A program made the position numbers and the translations under genes. A DNA stretch of 50,644 nt. Origin: Acidobacteriota bacterium. GTDB lineage: Bacteria; Acidobacteriota; Terriglobia; Acidiferrales; UBA7541. Below the pieces are notes generated by a model. It saw only the letters and a program-made list of their open reading frames with translations. It searched no databases and was not told the DNA's origin. Positions 1 through 8,855 of the stretch are shown piece by piece. The DNA lies in contig PMUS01000093.1 of assembly GCA_003166795.1 (NCBI GenBank), positions 1,891 to 52,534 on the forward strand, in the 5' to 3' direction. Position 1 is the stretch's first letter. The number at the start of each line of letters is the position of its first letter.

Positions 1-1941
1 AACTCGCGGACGGCATTCGCGGGCCTTCGCGGCAAACCCTACCCGATTTATCAGATTCCGTTGCGCGCGGGCATGAGCATCGGAATGATGCTCATCAGCG
101 TTGAATTGCTGATGATGCTCATCATTTTGCTCTTCGTTCCGGGCGACTACGCCGGGCCCTGCTTCATCGGTTTCGCGATCGGCGAATCGCTCGGCGCCGC
201 GGCTCTGCGCATCGCCGGCGGCATCTTCACAAAAATCGCCGACATCGGCGCGGACCTGATGAAAATCGTATTCAAGATCAAAGAGGACGACGCGCGCAAC
301 CCCGGCGTGATCGCGGACTGCACAGGCGACAACGCAGGCGATTCGGTGGGCCCAAGCGCCGATGGTTTCGAAACCTACGGCGTCACCGGCGTGGCGTTGA
401 TCACGTTCATCCTGCTCGGCGTGTCGAACCCGGTGGTGCAGGTACAGTTGCTGGTATGGATCTTCGTGATGCGCATCGCCATGCTCGTGGCCAGCGCGGC
501 GGCATATTTCCTCAATACCGCCATCGCCAGCGCGCGATTCAAGAATGTTGACAAAATGAACTTCGAATCCCCGCTCACGTCCCTGGTATGGATCACGTCG
601 CTGGTTTCGATTGCCATGACCTTCCTGATTTCCTACTTCATGATCCCGGACCTGGCAGGCGATACCACGCAGTGGTGGAAGCTCGCGACGATCATTTCCT
701 GCGGAACCCTGGCGGGCGCGGTCATTCCGGAACTCGTTAAGGCATTCACTTCGACCGCATCGCGGCACGTCCGCGAAGTGGTCTCCTCGGCGCAAGAGGG
801 CGGCGCATCGCTGGGAATTCTATCTGGCTTCGTGGCGGGCAATTTTTCGGCCTATTACCTCGGCTTGACCATGGTGGTACTGATGTCGATTGGATACATG
901 GTCAGCCTCGGCGGCCTCAGTGCCATGATGATCGCAGCCCCGGTATTCGCGTTCGGGCTGGTAGCGTTCGGCTTCCTGGGAATGGGCCCCGTAACGATTG
1001 CGGTTGACTCGTACGGTCCGGTCACGGACAACGCGCAGTCGGTCTACGAGCTATCCCTGATCGAAAAAATCCCTAACATCAAGCAGGAGCTCAAGACAGA
1101 CTACAACATTGACGTGAACTTCCAGCGCGCCAAGGACATGCTGGAAGAAAACGACGGCGCCGGGAACACCTTTAAGGCCACAGCCAAGCCCGTGCTGATC
1201 GGCACGGCGGTCGTCGGCGCGACCACGATGATTTTCTCAATCATCATGGCGCTGACGAACGGCCTCACCGAGAATGTCGCCAAGCTCTCGCTGCTGCATG
1301 CCCCCTTTGTCCTCGGCTTGATCACTGGCGGGGCCATGATTTTCTGGTTCGTCGGCGCGTCCACGCAGGCGGTAACAACCGGCGCCTACCGCGCGGTCGA
1401 GTTCATCAAGGCAAATATCAAACTGGAGGGCATCGAAAAAGCCTCTGTGGAAGACAGCAAGAAGGTGGTCGCCATCTGCACGAAGTACGCGCAGATGGGC
1501 ATGTTGAACATTTTCATCGCCGTGTTCTTTGCCGCGCTGTCATTCGCGTTCGTCGAACCCTTCTTCTTCATCGGCTACCTGATTTCCATCGCGATTTTCG
1601 GTCTGTACGAAGCCATCTTCATGGCCAACGCCGGCGGCGCATGGGACAACGCGAAGAAAATCGTCGAAGTCGAGTTCAAGCAAAAAAATACTCCGCTGCA
1701 TGACGCGATGGTTATTGGGGACACGGTAGGCGATCCGTTCAAGGACACGTCTTCCGTCGCGCTCAATCCGGTGATCAAGTTCACCACGCTGTTCGGCTTG
1801 CTGGCTGTGGAGCTGGCGGTCGATCTCGCGTCGAAGAATCCGGAACTGACGCACATCCTTGCGTTGGTGTTCTTCCTGATCTCGTTCTTCTTCGTCTACC
1901 GGTCGTTCTACGGGATGCGAATCAAGGCGGGAGCCGGGTAG
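1..1941 (+). CDS. hppA: Membrane-bound proton-translocating pyrophosphatase, 5' end cut by window
   Basis: Integral membrane pyrophosphatase that couples PPi hydrolysis to ion pumping. The frame is open from base 1, so the N-terminus lies outside the window; about 646 residues of the usual 700-800 are present. The substrate-site signature GADLMK followed by EDDARNPGVIADCTGDNAGDS is near the start, and the second acidic motif GDTVGDPFKDTSS is near the C-terminus, with many hydrophobic segments between. In the motif GNTFKA a lysine stands where potassium-dependent enzymes have alanine (GNTTAA), which in this family predicts a potassium-independent proton pump. No gene partner is visible: a repeat-rich gap follows and the next genes face the other way. 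Confidence 0.96.
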   Translation, partial: NSRTAFAGLRGKPYPIYQIPLRAGMSIGMMLISVELLMMLIILLFVPGDYAGPCFIGFAIGESLGAAALRIAGGIFTKIADIGADLMKIVFKIKEDDARNPGVIADCTGDNAGDSVGPSADGFETYGVTGVALITFILLGVSNPVVQVQLLVWIFVMRIAMLVASAAAYFLNTAIASARFKNVDKMNFESPLTSLVWITSLVSIAMTFLISYFMIPDLAGDTTQWWKLATIISCGTLAGAVIPELVKAFTSTASRHVREVVSSAQEGGASLGILSGFVAGNFSAYYLGLTMVVLMSIGYMVSLGGLSAMMIAAPVFAFGLVAFGFLGMGPVTIAVDSYGPVTDNAQSVYELSLIEKIPNIKQELKTDYNIDVNFQRAKDMLEENDGAGNTFKATAKPVLIGTAVVGATTMIFSIIMALTNGLTENVAKLSLLHAPFVLGLITGGAMIFWFVGASTQAVTTGAYRAVEFIKANIKLEGIEKASVEDSKKVVAICTKYAQMGMLNIFIAVFFAALSFAFVEPFFFIGYLISIAIFGLYEAIFMANAGGAWDNAKKIVEVEFKQKNTPLHDAMVIGDTVGDPFKDTSSVALNPVIKFTTLFGLLAVELAVDLASKNPELTHILALVFFLISFFFVYRSFYGMRIKAGAG

Positions 1942-2138
1942 AAGCTTGCGTTACACGGGACGTGCGCCCAATTCGCGGACGAATCAGGCGCCGTCCCGGG
2001 AGTCTCGCGTCCATCTCCTGCTGAAATTAGGATTGAAGTTCGCGTAACACTTTCCATCAAAGGCCAGAAATTCGCCACCTGTACTTCCTCTAAACCTTCG
2101 ACCAGCATACTTGCTCGATCAATCCTGCTAGCTTGATT

Positions 2139-2158
2139 CGAAGCCGTTTTCGGCTTCG
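2139..2158. other. Short perfect hairpin downstream of hppA
   Basis: The arms CGAAGCCG and CGGCTTCG (8 bp) enclose a TTTT loop, and an outer GCTTG/CAAGC pair lengthens the structure. It lies about 200 bp after the hppA stop. No T-run follows on either side, so a rho-independent terminator is not well supported; it may be a processing or repeat-derived structure. Confidence 0.4.
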
Positions 2159-2188
2159 CTGCAAGCTACCCTCCTGGCGAGGGCGTGA

Positions 2189-2210
2189 TAGCTCTTTGAA
2201 AACTGAATAG
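2189..2210 (+). promoter_or_regulatory. boxA-like antitermination motif outside an rRNA operon
   Basis: The stretch TAGCTCTTTGAAAACTGAAT closely resembles the boxA-like sequences found in leaders and spacers of bacterial rRNA operons (CTCTTTGAAAAC core). No rRNA gene is near. It stands immediately upstream of the tandem repeats at 2221-2367. Whether it works as a NusB/S10 site or is a relic of an rRNA spacer cannot be decided from the sequence. Confidence 0.35.
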
Positions 2211-2220
2211 CAATTCCGAT

Positions 2221-2367
2221 GAAAGCGCGAAGGGGCGCCCCGCTGAATGCGTGTGTCGCAGTTCGGTGAACGCGTGAAGGGGGTCGCTGAAGGCGTGTGT
2301 CGCAGTCGGGTGAAAGCGTGAAGGGCCGCGTCGCTGAAGACGTGTGTCGCAGTTCGGTGAAAGCGTG
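2221..2367 (+). repeat. Degenerate tandem repeat, about 44-47 bp unit
   Basis: Three units begin at 2241, 2285 and 2332 with the pattern CGCTGAA-N-GCGTGTGTCGCAG, then TCGGTGAANGCGTGAAG. A partial unit precedes them at 2221-2240. Units differ by a few substitutions and by 3 bp in length. The unequal and non-unique spacing argues against CRISPR. It leads directly into two palindromes at 2364-2422, so it may be one composite intergenic repeat family. Confidence 0.75.
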
Positions 2368-2422
2368 GGGCCTTCAGCCCCACGAAACGCGCTCCCATAG
2401 CCCGTGGCTTCAGCCATGGGCT
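2364..2422. repeat. Pair of REP-like palindromes
   Basis: The first hairpin is CGTGGGGC-CTTCA-GCCCCACG at 2364-2384 with a perfect 8-bp stem. The second is AGCCCGTGGC-TTCA-GCCATGGGCT at 2399-2422 with a 10-bp stem and one G/T-type mismatch. Both share the CTTCAGCC loop-arm motif, which suggests two copies of one repetitive extragenic palindrome. No RAYT-type transposase gene lies in the window. Confidence 0.65.
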
Positions 2423-2556
2423 CTTAAATTGCCGCGCTACTCTCCAACTGCGAAGTAAGTTCGGTCCCGTTCGCCCTGCAAAATCTGCCGAGGAACTACC
2501 AAACAGGGTGACACACCATGCCGAGCAATTTCTCGCCTAAGTCATTGAAAACAAAG

Positions 2557-2587
2557 AAAAGTGGCACCCGCAGGGTGACACACTTTT
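2557..2587 (-). terminator. Probable terminator of the DUF1800-DUF1501 operon, possibly bidirectional
   Basis: The hairpin arms AAAAGTGGCACCC and GGGTGACACACTTTT surround a GCA loop, with a bulge in the right arm. The structure starts 16 bp past the minus-strand DUF1501 stop codon. On the minus strand the stem is followed by TTTTCTTTGTTTTC, and on the plus strand by a CTTTTTC run, so it could stop transcription from both sides. The 13-mer CAGGGTGACACAC is repeated at 2504-2516. Confidence 0.55.
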
Positions 2588-2602
2588 TCAATGGCCTGGC
2601 CG

Positions 2603-3853
2603 CTACGATTTTGTCACGCCAAGGAACTGGCGCGGATCGTTCGCGAAGCCGGGGAAGACTGCGCTGAGATTGTTGCCGCCGAGATGCTTCGTCATGATTT
2701 CGCCGAGGACGCTGCGATAATCCGTGGTAACTGCGAGGTCGCGTCCCTCGTAAAGCTGGCCATCGCTCATTCCCGGCCAGCGCGTATAAACCTTTCCGCC
2801 CTTGATATCGCCTCCCATCAGCAACATGCAATTCGCATGGCCATGATCGGTGCCGCGGTTGCCGTTCTCATGAGCCGTGCGGCCGAATTCAGACATGCTG
2901 ACGAACACGACATCGCCCATACGGTCGCCCATATCCTGATGGAACGCCGCGATTCCCTGCCCCAGGTCGCGGAGCAGATTCGAAAGCTGCCCCTGCACTC
3001 CGCCTTCGTTGACGTGATGGTCCCAGCCGCCGCTATCGAGAAAAGCGACCTCAAGCCCAAGGTCAGACTTGAATAACTCGGCGATCTCCATCAGGCTTTT
3101 GCCGAAGCGGCTATTGGGATAGTTCGCCCCATTTTCAGGCGCGTACGAATCGGGATTAATCTTCTTGAGCTGGTCAATCGCTTCGAAGGTTTCCGCGCCG
3201 ACGCCGCGCATCGCCTGGTCAACCGTCTGTGCGTACATCGCCTCAAAACCCCCTTCGACGGTCTGTTGCGGGCCGTACATCTTGAACTGTTTTAAGTCCG
3301 GGATGGCGACAGCCGGCGCGCTGCCTGCAAGCGTCCGCGGAAGGTATGGGCCGAACGCTACCGCACGGAAAGGCGACGCCTGCTCTTCGGGCATTGATTG
3401 CAGCGCGCGGTTGAGCCACCCATCGTCGGTGGATTTCACGCCGGGGGTGCCCGATTCCATGAAGTCCTGCGCGTCGAAATGCGAGCGCGAAGGGTCGGGC
3501 GAGCCAACCGCCTGCACGATCGCAAGCTGGCCGTTCTGAAACAGCGGTTGCAGCGGCTGCAGGCTCGGGTGCAAGCCGAAGAATCCGTCGAGGTCGATCG
3601 CCGCATCCGTGCCGCCGCTGCGCGGCTGAGGGATCGCAATCGTCGGACGCAGCTTGTAATAATTTGGCTCGCCGAACGGGACGACCACGTTCAAGCCGTC
3701 CATCGCACCGCGCTGGAATAGCACGACCATTTTCTTTTTGCCCTGGCCGCCAGTCGTAGCCGCAACCGCCCGCTGCAGGAACGACGGCAAGGACGCCATC
3801 CCCAACATCGCGATGCCGCCATTCTTCAGGAAGTATCGCCGGGAAATCGTCAT
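2603..3853 (-). CDS. DUF1501 family secreted protein with Tat signal
   Basis: A 416-residue protein of the DUF1501 family (alkaline-phosphatase-like fold, sulfatase-related in some members), whose function is not established. The N-terminus carries the twin-arginine motif SRRYFLK followed by a hydrophobic stretch, so export in folded form by the Tat system is likely. Recognisable family blocks are LFQRGAMDGLNVVVP near residue 45, DAQDFMESGTPG near 125, and SEFGRTAHENGNRGTDHGHA near 315, where histidines and aspartates could bind metal. It is 11 bp downstream of the DUF1800 gene on the same strand, the usual pairing of these two families, and ends just before a terminator-like hairpin. Confidence 0.92.
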   Translation of the reverse strand: MTISRRYFLKNGGIAMLGMASLPSFLQRAVAATTGGQGKKKMVVLFQRGAMDGLNVVVPFGEPNYYKLRPTIAIPQPRSGGTDAAIDLDGFFGLHPSLQPLQPLFQNGQLAIVQAVGSPDPSRSHFDAQDFMESGTPGVKSTDDGWLNRALQSMPEEQASPFRAVAFGPYLPRTLAGSAPAVAIPDLKQFKMYGPQQTVEGGFEAMYAQTVDQAMRGVGAETFEAIDQLKKINPDSYAPENGANYPNSRFGKSLMEIAELFKSDLGLEVAFLDSGGWDHHVNEGGVQGQLSNLLRDLGQGIAAFHQDMGDRMGDVVFVSMSEFGRTAHENGNRGTDHGHANCMLLMGGDIKGGKVYTRWPGMSDGQLYEGRDLAVTTDYRSVLGEIMTKHLGGNNLSAVFPGFANDPRQFLGVTKS

Positions 3854-3864
3854 CTTAATTCTCC

Positions 3865-5796
3865 CTATCGGCGCTGAAATTCCGGCGTGCCGAGTACCAG
3901 ACCGGAAAGCAATCCTTCGTTCACTTGTTTCACCGGATCATCCAGCTTCGCCTGCAAAACTTGCGGATCGTTCAGCCGGCTCTCAAGCGTCTGGCGCGTC
4001 GCCTCATCCACCTGCCCGCCCAGAAATAGATCCACAGCGCGCGCGAGCGCCATCTCAGGATCCTTGGATGCGTCGTCGCCGAACATCGTTCCCAAATCCA
4101 CGTTGGTTCCCGCGAGGCGCCCGTTCGAGAACGCGAGTGCAAAGTTCAGGCGGTTCAGAAGCGCACCCGTATTCACCCACGTTTCAGATTTGTCCGAATA
4201 ACCGGTGGGCGGCTGGCACAAAAAGAGCGGTTCGCCCATTCGTCCAACCCACTGCGCCAGCGGCAACGAAATAGTCACGTCGGCATTCAACGCGCGCGCC
4301 GTGCTGGAAACCAGCTCGAACGGCGTCTTCACCTTCGCGCGGTAGGTTTGCTTCGACCAGAACTCCGGCGAGTAAATCATGGCCTTCATCACGCTGCGAA
4401 TGTCGCCGCCGCTTGATTCATATTCCTTCGTCATGCGATCGACAAGCGCGGGCGGTGGAGTATCGGACACGAAATGGCGCGCGAGTTCGATGGAAATAAA
4501 TCTCGCCGTGTGCGCGTCGTTCGCAAGCATTTTCAACGCTTCCTCGCCGTCCTTCTCGCCGCCGTAGTTGAACGTGTGACCCATCACCACTTTCTTGCCC
4601 TCGGCATGGAACTCGGGCTTGAACACGAAATCCGGGTCGCGGCGCGGCTCACGCACCGTCCAGCCGGTCAAGCATCGCGCCATTTGAATCACGTCGTCCT
4701 GTGTGTAGCCTGTATCCACCCCGACGGTGTGCAGCTCCATCACTTCGCGGCCGTAGTTCTCGTTCAAACCGCGGTCCTGCTGTTGCGGACGCGCGCCGCC
4801 CTGCGGCCCCTGAATTTGTCCATTCGGGTCGGGAAATGTTCCCGGGCCTGGCGGAAATCCTCCGCCGAACGCGCCTTGATAGCGAGCGCGCCGCATCGCG
4901 ATTTCCTGTTGGTGCTCCTTGAACGCCACCGGATCGACGCTCTGCCAATTGTCGAGGAAGAAAAGCATGGCAGGGCTCTTCGCGGTGGCCGTCAGCAAGT
5001 CTTCGAACTTGCCCATCGTGTGCGGACGAATCGTATCCCGCACATACGCCGTCAGCATCCACTTGTCCGCGCCCTTGTTGGCGAACACGTTGAAATGGTT
5101 GAACCAGAAATCTTCCATCACGGCTTCGAGCTGGCGCTGGCTGTAAACCGCCCGATCCAGCTTGGCCATGGATAGCTCGGCAATAATTCGATTCGGACCC
5201 TGTATTTTCGCAAGCTGCTCCTGCGCCTTGTCCGTGTTGTCGTCGCCCGAGTCCGTCATCTGCGCCATCGCGGCGCGGCGTTTCCCCACAATTTCCTGTT
5301 TGTACTCTTCCTTTGTCTCACCCGCCTGCTTGGCGGCCTGATTGGGAGGCGGAAACTCCTCCAGAAGCTTCCTGGCGGGCATGTCCAGCGTCGGATAATT
5401 TTCCAGGCGCTTGTCGAGGGCGGAATCATCAATGGATTCAGGATGGAGTTGCTGGTCAATCCATTTTTCGAGGCCCATCTGCCGGACGCGTTCCACGTCC
5501 CCCGGACGCGGGCCATATGCTAGGCGATTGAGCGCGTGCAGGATGGCTTGGTCTTCCGTTAGCTCGGTGATGGGAAGGTGGCCTTTGAACTTTTTGTCGA
5601 GCGGCGTCGAATCGGAAGCGGAGTCGACAGCCTTATTGCGCTTATCGGCGTCGGCGTTCGGCGTAGCGATCGCAAACAGCACCGCCAACAGCGCGGCTAT
5701 CGCGATCCCCAGAAACGCAGCTCCCGACACGTCGAGATGCCGGATCGGCTTACGAACCGCACACACGGGTTTTCTTGTCCGCGCCATGGCCTTCAT
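3865..5796 (-). CDS. DUF1800 family protein, membrane-anchored or secreted
   Basis: A 643-residue protein of the DUF1800 family, function unknown. A basic N-terminus is followed by one hydrophobic segment at about residues 25-47, which could be a signal anchor. The family body starts at ILHALNRLAYGPRPGD near residue 80, with later blocks WFNHFNVFANKG, LNENYGREVMELHTVGVD, and LTGWTVREP. An insertion rich in Gly, Pro and Gln lies near residues 310-345. It is the first gene of a two-gene operon with DUF1501, a pairing common in Planctomycetota, Acidobacteriota and Pseudomonadota and usually read as two parts of one envelope function. Confidence 0.92.
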   Translation of the reverse strand: MKAMARTRKPVCAVRKPIRHLDVSGAAFLGIAIAALLAVLFAIATPNADADKRNKAVDSASDSTPLDKKFKGHLPITELTEDQAILHALNRLAYGPRPGDVERVRQMGLEKWIDQQLHPESIDDSALDKRLENYPTLDMPARKLLEEFPPPNQAAKQAGETKEEYKQEIVGKRRAAMAQMTDSGDDNTDKAQEQLAKIQGPNRIIAELSMAKLDRAVYSQRQLEAVMEDFWFNHFNVFANKGADKWMLTAYVRDTIRPHTMGKFEDLLTATAKSPAMLFFLDNWQSVDPVAFKEHQQEIAMRRARYQGAFGGGFPPGPGTFPDPNGQIQGPQGGARPQQQDRGLNENYGREVMELHTVGVDTGYTQDDVIQMARCLTGWTVREPRRDPDFVFKPEFHAEGKKVVMGHTFNYGGEKDGEEALKMLANDAHTARFISIELARHFVSDTPPPALVDRMTKEYESSGGDIRSVMKAMIYSPEFWSKQTYRAKVKTPFELVSSTARALNADVTISLPLAQWVGRMGEPLFLCQPPTGYSDKSETWVNTGALLNRLNFALAFSNGRLAGTNVDLGTMFGDDASKDPEMALARAVDLFLGGQVDEATRQTLESRLNDPQVLQAKLDDPVKQVNEGLLSGLVLGTPEFQRR

Positions 5797-5933
5797 TACA
5801 GTTTAACCCCGCACCCAGGCAATAGTTGCGCTGGAGCGCTAGGAGTTAACGAAACAGACATCGTTCATTGACGGTGCGGGGGGCGAAGAGCGCCGCAGTC
5901 GGGTGGGCCCTAAGTTGAGGCATTAGAGCCCAT

Positions 5934-6794
5934 TCACGGCACTATCAGGCTAAACTTGCTGGGCCGGGCGGCAGCTTCGCGCTCTTCTCGCGCCTCGGCA
6001 TTGTAGGCAGCCCCCAGAAGGACAATCATCGCGGCCAGAAACATCCACAAAAGTAAGCCGATTGCTGAAGCCAATCCACGGTACAGCACGTCGTACGGCA
6101 TCTTCCGAACATACCAGCCGAAGGAAATGTCGGCGGTCCACCACAGCACCGTCGCAACTGCAGCACCCGGCAGCAAGTTTCGATATCCGGCGTGACCGGG
6201 ACGCCCAACACGATACAGCAGGACCAGTACGGCCATCGCCAAGACAAAAACGCCCACCGCATAGCCGATCCATTCGACATAGTGCGTAAAATGGGGTGAG
6301 GCAGTGTGCTGGATCAGCCACGCGCGCAATTGCTTGCCGAACACGGTTAGGACCACGACGGCCAGCATTGGCACGATCGTGAGGCAAAGAAGACCCAGTG
6401 CTCGCGCTTGCCGCCGCCAATAGCTCGGCTCCATCAAATCACCCTCGATTACGCGGAAACCCTCCATCAATCCGACCATGGTCTGCGTGCCTGCTAAGAG
6501 GGTTCCCCCCAAACCCAGCACGATCCACCGCCCGGGATGTATCGTCCGGCGCACAAAATATCCGGCCACCACTCGCGCGCTTCCGGGGGGAAGAATTTGC
6601 ATCAGGCGATTGGGGATCTCCCGAATGGCTTCTGGAAATAGCGATGTGCCGCCAAGAATGCCGAGGGCCAGCAGCAGCAGCGGGAAAAACGCCAGAAACA
6701 TATTGAAGGCAACGGCCTGGCTGAGCGTCACGCAATCCGGGAAAATCCGCCCGAAAGCGCGAATCAGGGTCCGCAATATCCTGTCCATCGCCAT
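5934..6794 (-). CDS. YihY/BrkB family inner-membrane protein
   Basis: A 286-residue polytopic protein of the YihY/virulence factor BrkB family, once misnamed ribonuclease BN. It opens with SQAVAFNMFLAFFPLLLLALG, the typical first membrane segment, and contains about six hydrophobic segments up to LLLWMFLAAMIVLLGAAYNAE near the C-terminus, which is the family hallmark. The biochemical role is not established; transport has been proposed. It stands alone, divergent from the aminotransferase gene with about 123 bp between them. Confidence 0.9.
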   Translation of the reverse strand: MAMDRILRTLIRAFGRIFPDCVTLSQAVAFNMFLAFFPLLLLALGILGGTSLFPEAIREIPNRLMQILPPGSARVVAGYFVRRTIHPGRWIVLGLGGTLLAGTQTMVGLMEGFRVIEGDLMEPSYWRRQARALGLLCLTIVPMLAVVVLTVFGKQLRAWLIQHTASPHFTHYVEWIGYAVGVFVLAMAVLVLLYRVGRPGHAGYRNLLPGAAVATVLWWTADISFGWYVRKMPYDVLYRGLASAIGLLLWMFLAAMIVLLGAAYNAEAREEREAAARPSKFSLIVP

Positions 6795-6917
6795 TGGCCG
6801 GAATTATACGGGAACCTCGGGAATTCACGCTCACTGTTTCGCGCGACTGCCGTGCCCTCCCGCCGCCGGCGGAGCGCCCTTGCCCGAGCATCAAACCACG
6901 GGTAAACTGCAGACGAA

Positions 6918-8237
6918 ATGACCACCCCGCCCAAGATGACGACAACTCGCAGCGAAGAGATTGTCCGCAAGCACAAGCAGTTTATCTGGCCGGCGGTCAC
7001 GAACTACTACCGCGAACCACTCGTGGCCGACCACGCATCCATGCAATACCTCTGGGATATCGAAGGCAATAAATACCTCGATTTCTTCGGCGGGATACTC
7101 ACCATCGGCGTCGGACATTGCAATCCAGAGGTGACGTCGAAGATCAAGACGCAGATCGACAAGCTGCAGCATACCTCGACGCTTTTCCCCAACGAAGCGA
7201 TCGTGGCGCTGGCCGAAAAGCTTGCCCAAATCACGCCGGGAAAGCTCCAGAAGAGTTTTTTTACGAGTTCAGGCACAGAGGCAAACGAAGCCGCCATTCT
7301 GCTCGCACGCATGGCCGGGCCAAGCTACGACGTGGTTGCGCTGCGCCACGCATACGCAGGCTCGTCCGCGCTGGCCAAAGCCGTTACAGGCCAGGCCCCG
7401 TGGCGCAAAGCCGGCGTCATCAGCGTGGGCGTCTCGCATGCGGTGAATCCGTACTGCTATCGCTGCCCGCTGCACTTGAAATACCCGGAGTGCGGCGTGG
7501 CGTGCGCGAACGACGTCGAGAATTTGATCCAGACCGGCACGAGCGGCTCGATTGCGGCGTTCATTGCAGAGCCGATCCAGGGCGTCGGCGGCTTCATCAC
7601 TCCCCCGCCGGAATACTTCAAGATCGTCTATCGCATCGTGAAGAACTACGGCGGCCTTTTCATTTCCGATGAAGTCCAGACCGGTTTCGGGCGCACCGGA
7701 AAGAAATGGTTCGGCATCGAGCAGTGGGAAGTCACGCCCGATATCATCACCTGCGCGAAGAGCATGGCGAATGGAACGCCCGTCGGCGCGACGATCACGA
7801 CAGCAGAACTGGCCGACAAGTTTCAGGGCCTCACGATTTCGACATTCGGCGGCAATCCGGTAACCTCCGTTGCCGCGCGCGCCGTGATTGAAGTGATCGA
7901 GGAAGAAAATCTGCTGGAGAATACGCACGTGGTCGGCGGCTACTTGCGGATGAAGCTCGACGAGATGAAGGAAAAGTACCCCCTGATCGGCGATGTTCGC
8001 GGCATGGGAATGATGCAGGGGCTCGAACTCGTCCGCGACCGCCAGACCAAAGAACCTGCGCCCGCGGAAACGACCGAATTGATGGAGCGGGCGCGGGCAA
8101 ACGGCCTACTTGTCGGAAAGGGCGGCCTCTACGGCAATGTTGTCCGCATGGCGCCGCCGATGAATATTTCGAAGAGCGACGTGGATGAAGGCATTCGCCT
8201 GCTCGACAAATCGTTCGGCGAGATTTCCGCCAGGTAA
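6918..8237 (+). CDS. Class-III PLP-dependent aminotransferase
   Basis: A 439-residue fold-type I aminotransferase of the class-III (omega) group, cytoplasmic. It shows the glycine-rich phosphate-binding region TSSGTEANEAAILLAR, the aspartate block LFISDEVQTGFGRTG, and CAKSMANG in which Lys281 should form the Schiff base with PLP. The pattern with a Cys-rich insert YCYRCPLHLKYPECGVAC near residues 178-195 resembles AGXT2-like alanine-glyoxylate and related 4-aminobutyrate or beta-amino acid aminotransferases, but substrate cannot be fixed from sequence. A second in-frame ATG at 6936 is possible. The stop overlaps the open frame of the following exonuclease. Confidence 0.93.
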   Translation: MTTPPKMTTTRSEEIVRKHKQFIWPAVTNYYREPLVADHASMQYLWDIEGNKYLDFFGGILTIGVGHCNPEVTSKIKTQIDKLQHTSTLFPNEAIVALAEKLAQITPGKLQKSFFTSSGTEANEAAILLARMAGPSYDVVALRHAYAGSSALAKAVTGQAPWRKAGVISVGVSHAVNPYCYRCPLHLKYPECGVACANDVENLIQTGTSGSIAAFIAEPIQGVGGFITPPPEYFKIVYRIVKNYGGLFISDEVQTGFGRTGKKWFGIEQWEVTPDIITCAKSMANGTPVGATITTAELADKFQGLTISTFGGNPVTSVAARAVIEVIEEENLLENTHVVGGYLRMKLDEMKEKYPLIGDVRGMGMMQGLELVRDRQTKEPAPAETTELMERARANGLLVGKGGLYGNVVRMAPPMNISKSDVDEGIRLLDKSFGEISAR

Positions 8238-8272
8238 CTCGCTCGCGCAATTGCCTTCCAGAGGAGCGCTAT

Positions 8273-8806
8273 ACGGCCGGACTTTTCGATCGCGAAATTT
8301 ACCTGGATATTGAAACGCTGCGCCTGTCTCACGAAGTGCAAGGCGGCTGGTCGAACATCCCGGGATTCGGCGTAGCTGTCGCCGTGACCTGGGACAAAGA
8401 AAGTCAATTCCGGCGCTGGTTTGAGCCGGACGCAAAGAATCTCGTCGCGGAGCTCGAGACCTTCACGCACGTCGTCACGTTCAATGGCAACCGCTTCGAT
8501 CTCGAAGTGCTTCGCGCCTATGCTCCGGTGGATGGTTTGCGCCGGCGCTCGTTCGACGTGCATGAGGAGCTGCACAAACTTCTGGGGCATCGCGTCAAAC
8601 TCGACCAGCTCGCCAAAGACACCCTCGGCACCGCGAAAAGCGGCGACGGAATCGAAGCCGTGGGATGGTGGCGTGCGGGAGAGAGAGACCGCGTGGCCGC
8701 ATACTGCGAGCAGGACGTCGCAATCCTGCGCGATGTCGTCGAACACGGGCGCGCGAAGGGTTACGTGATCGTGAAATCGCGCCAGGTGTCCGTGAAGTGG
8801 GATTAG
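8273..8806 (+). CDS. DEDD-type 3'-5' exonuclease (YprB RNase H-like), unusual start
   Basis: About 177 residues of an RNase H-fold exonuclease-like protein. The first acidic motif is YLDIETLRLSHEVQGGW, followed by VVTFNGNRFDLEVLRAY (second motif) and YCEQDVAILRDVVEHG (third motif with the final Asp), matching YprB-type RNase H-like domains. The frame is open from 8189 but has no ATG, GTG or TTG before the essential first motif; the GTG at 8336 would remove DIET. A good ribosome-binding site GAGGAG at 8261-8266 precedes ACG at 8273, which is used here as the nominal start. A single-base error or a non-canonical start are both possible. Confidence 0.75.
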   Translation, partial: TAGLFDREIYLDIETLRLSHEVQGGWSNIPGFGVAVAVTWDKESQFRRWFEPDAKNLVAELETFTHVVTFNGNRFDLEVLRAYAPVDGLRRRSFDVHEELHKLLGHRVKLDQLAKDTLGTAKSGDGIEAVGWWRAGERDRVAAYCEQDVAILRDVVEHGRAKGYVIVKSRQVSVKWD

Positions 8807-8855
8807 ATTTCGGCCAGCCGACGGAATGCCCTCCGCTGATGTATTCTTTTAATTG

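Noticed and set aside
2241-2367. Possible CRISPR array
   Set aside because: Units are nearly contiguous, diverged and without unique spacers; no cas genes nearby.
2090-2417. Minus-strand open frames through the repeat region
   Set aside because: They translate the tandem repeats into repeated low-information peptides and have no start signals or family resemblance.
2591-3076. Plus-strand open frame opposite the DUF1501 gene
   Set aside because: Antisense of a well-recognised gene with Tat signal and conserved blocks.
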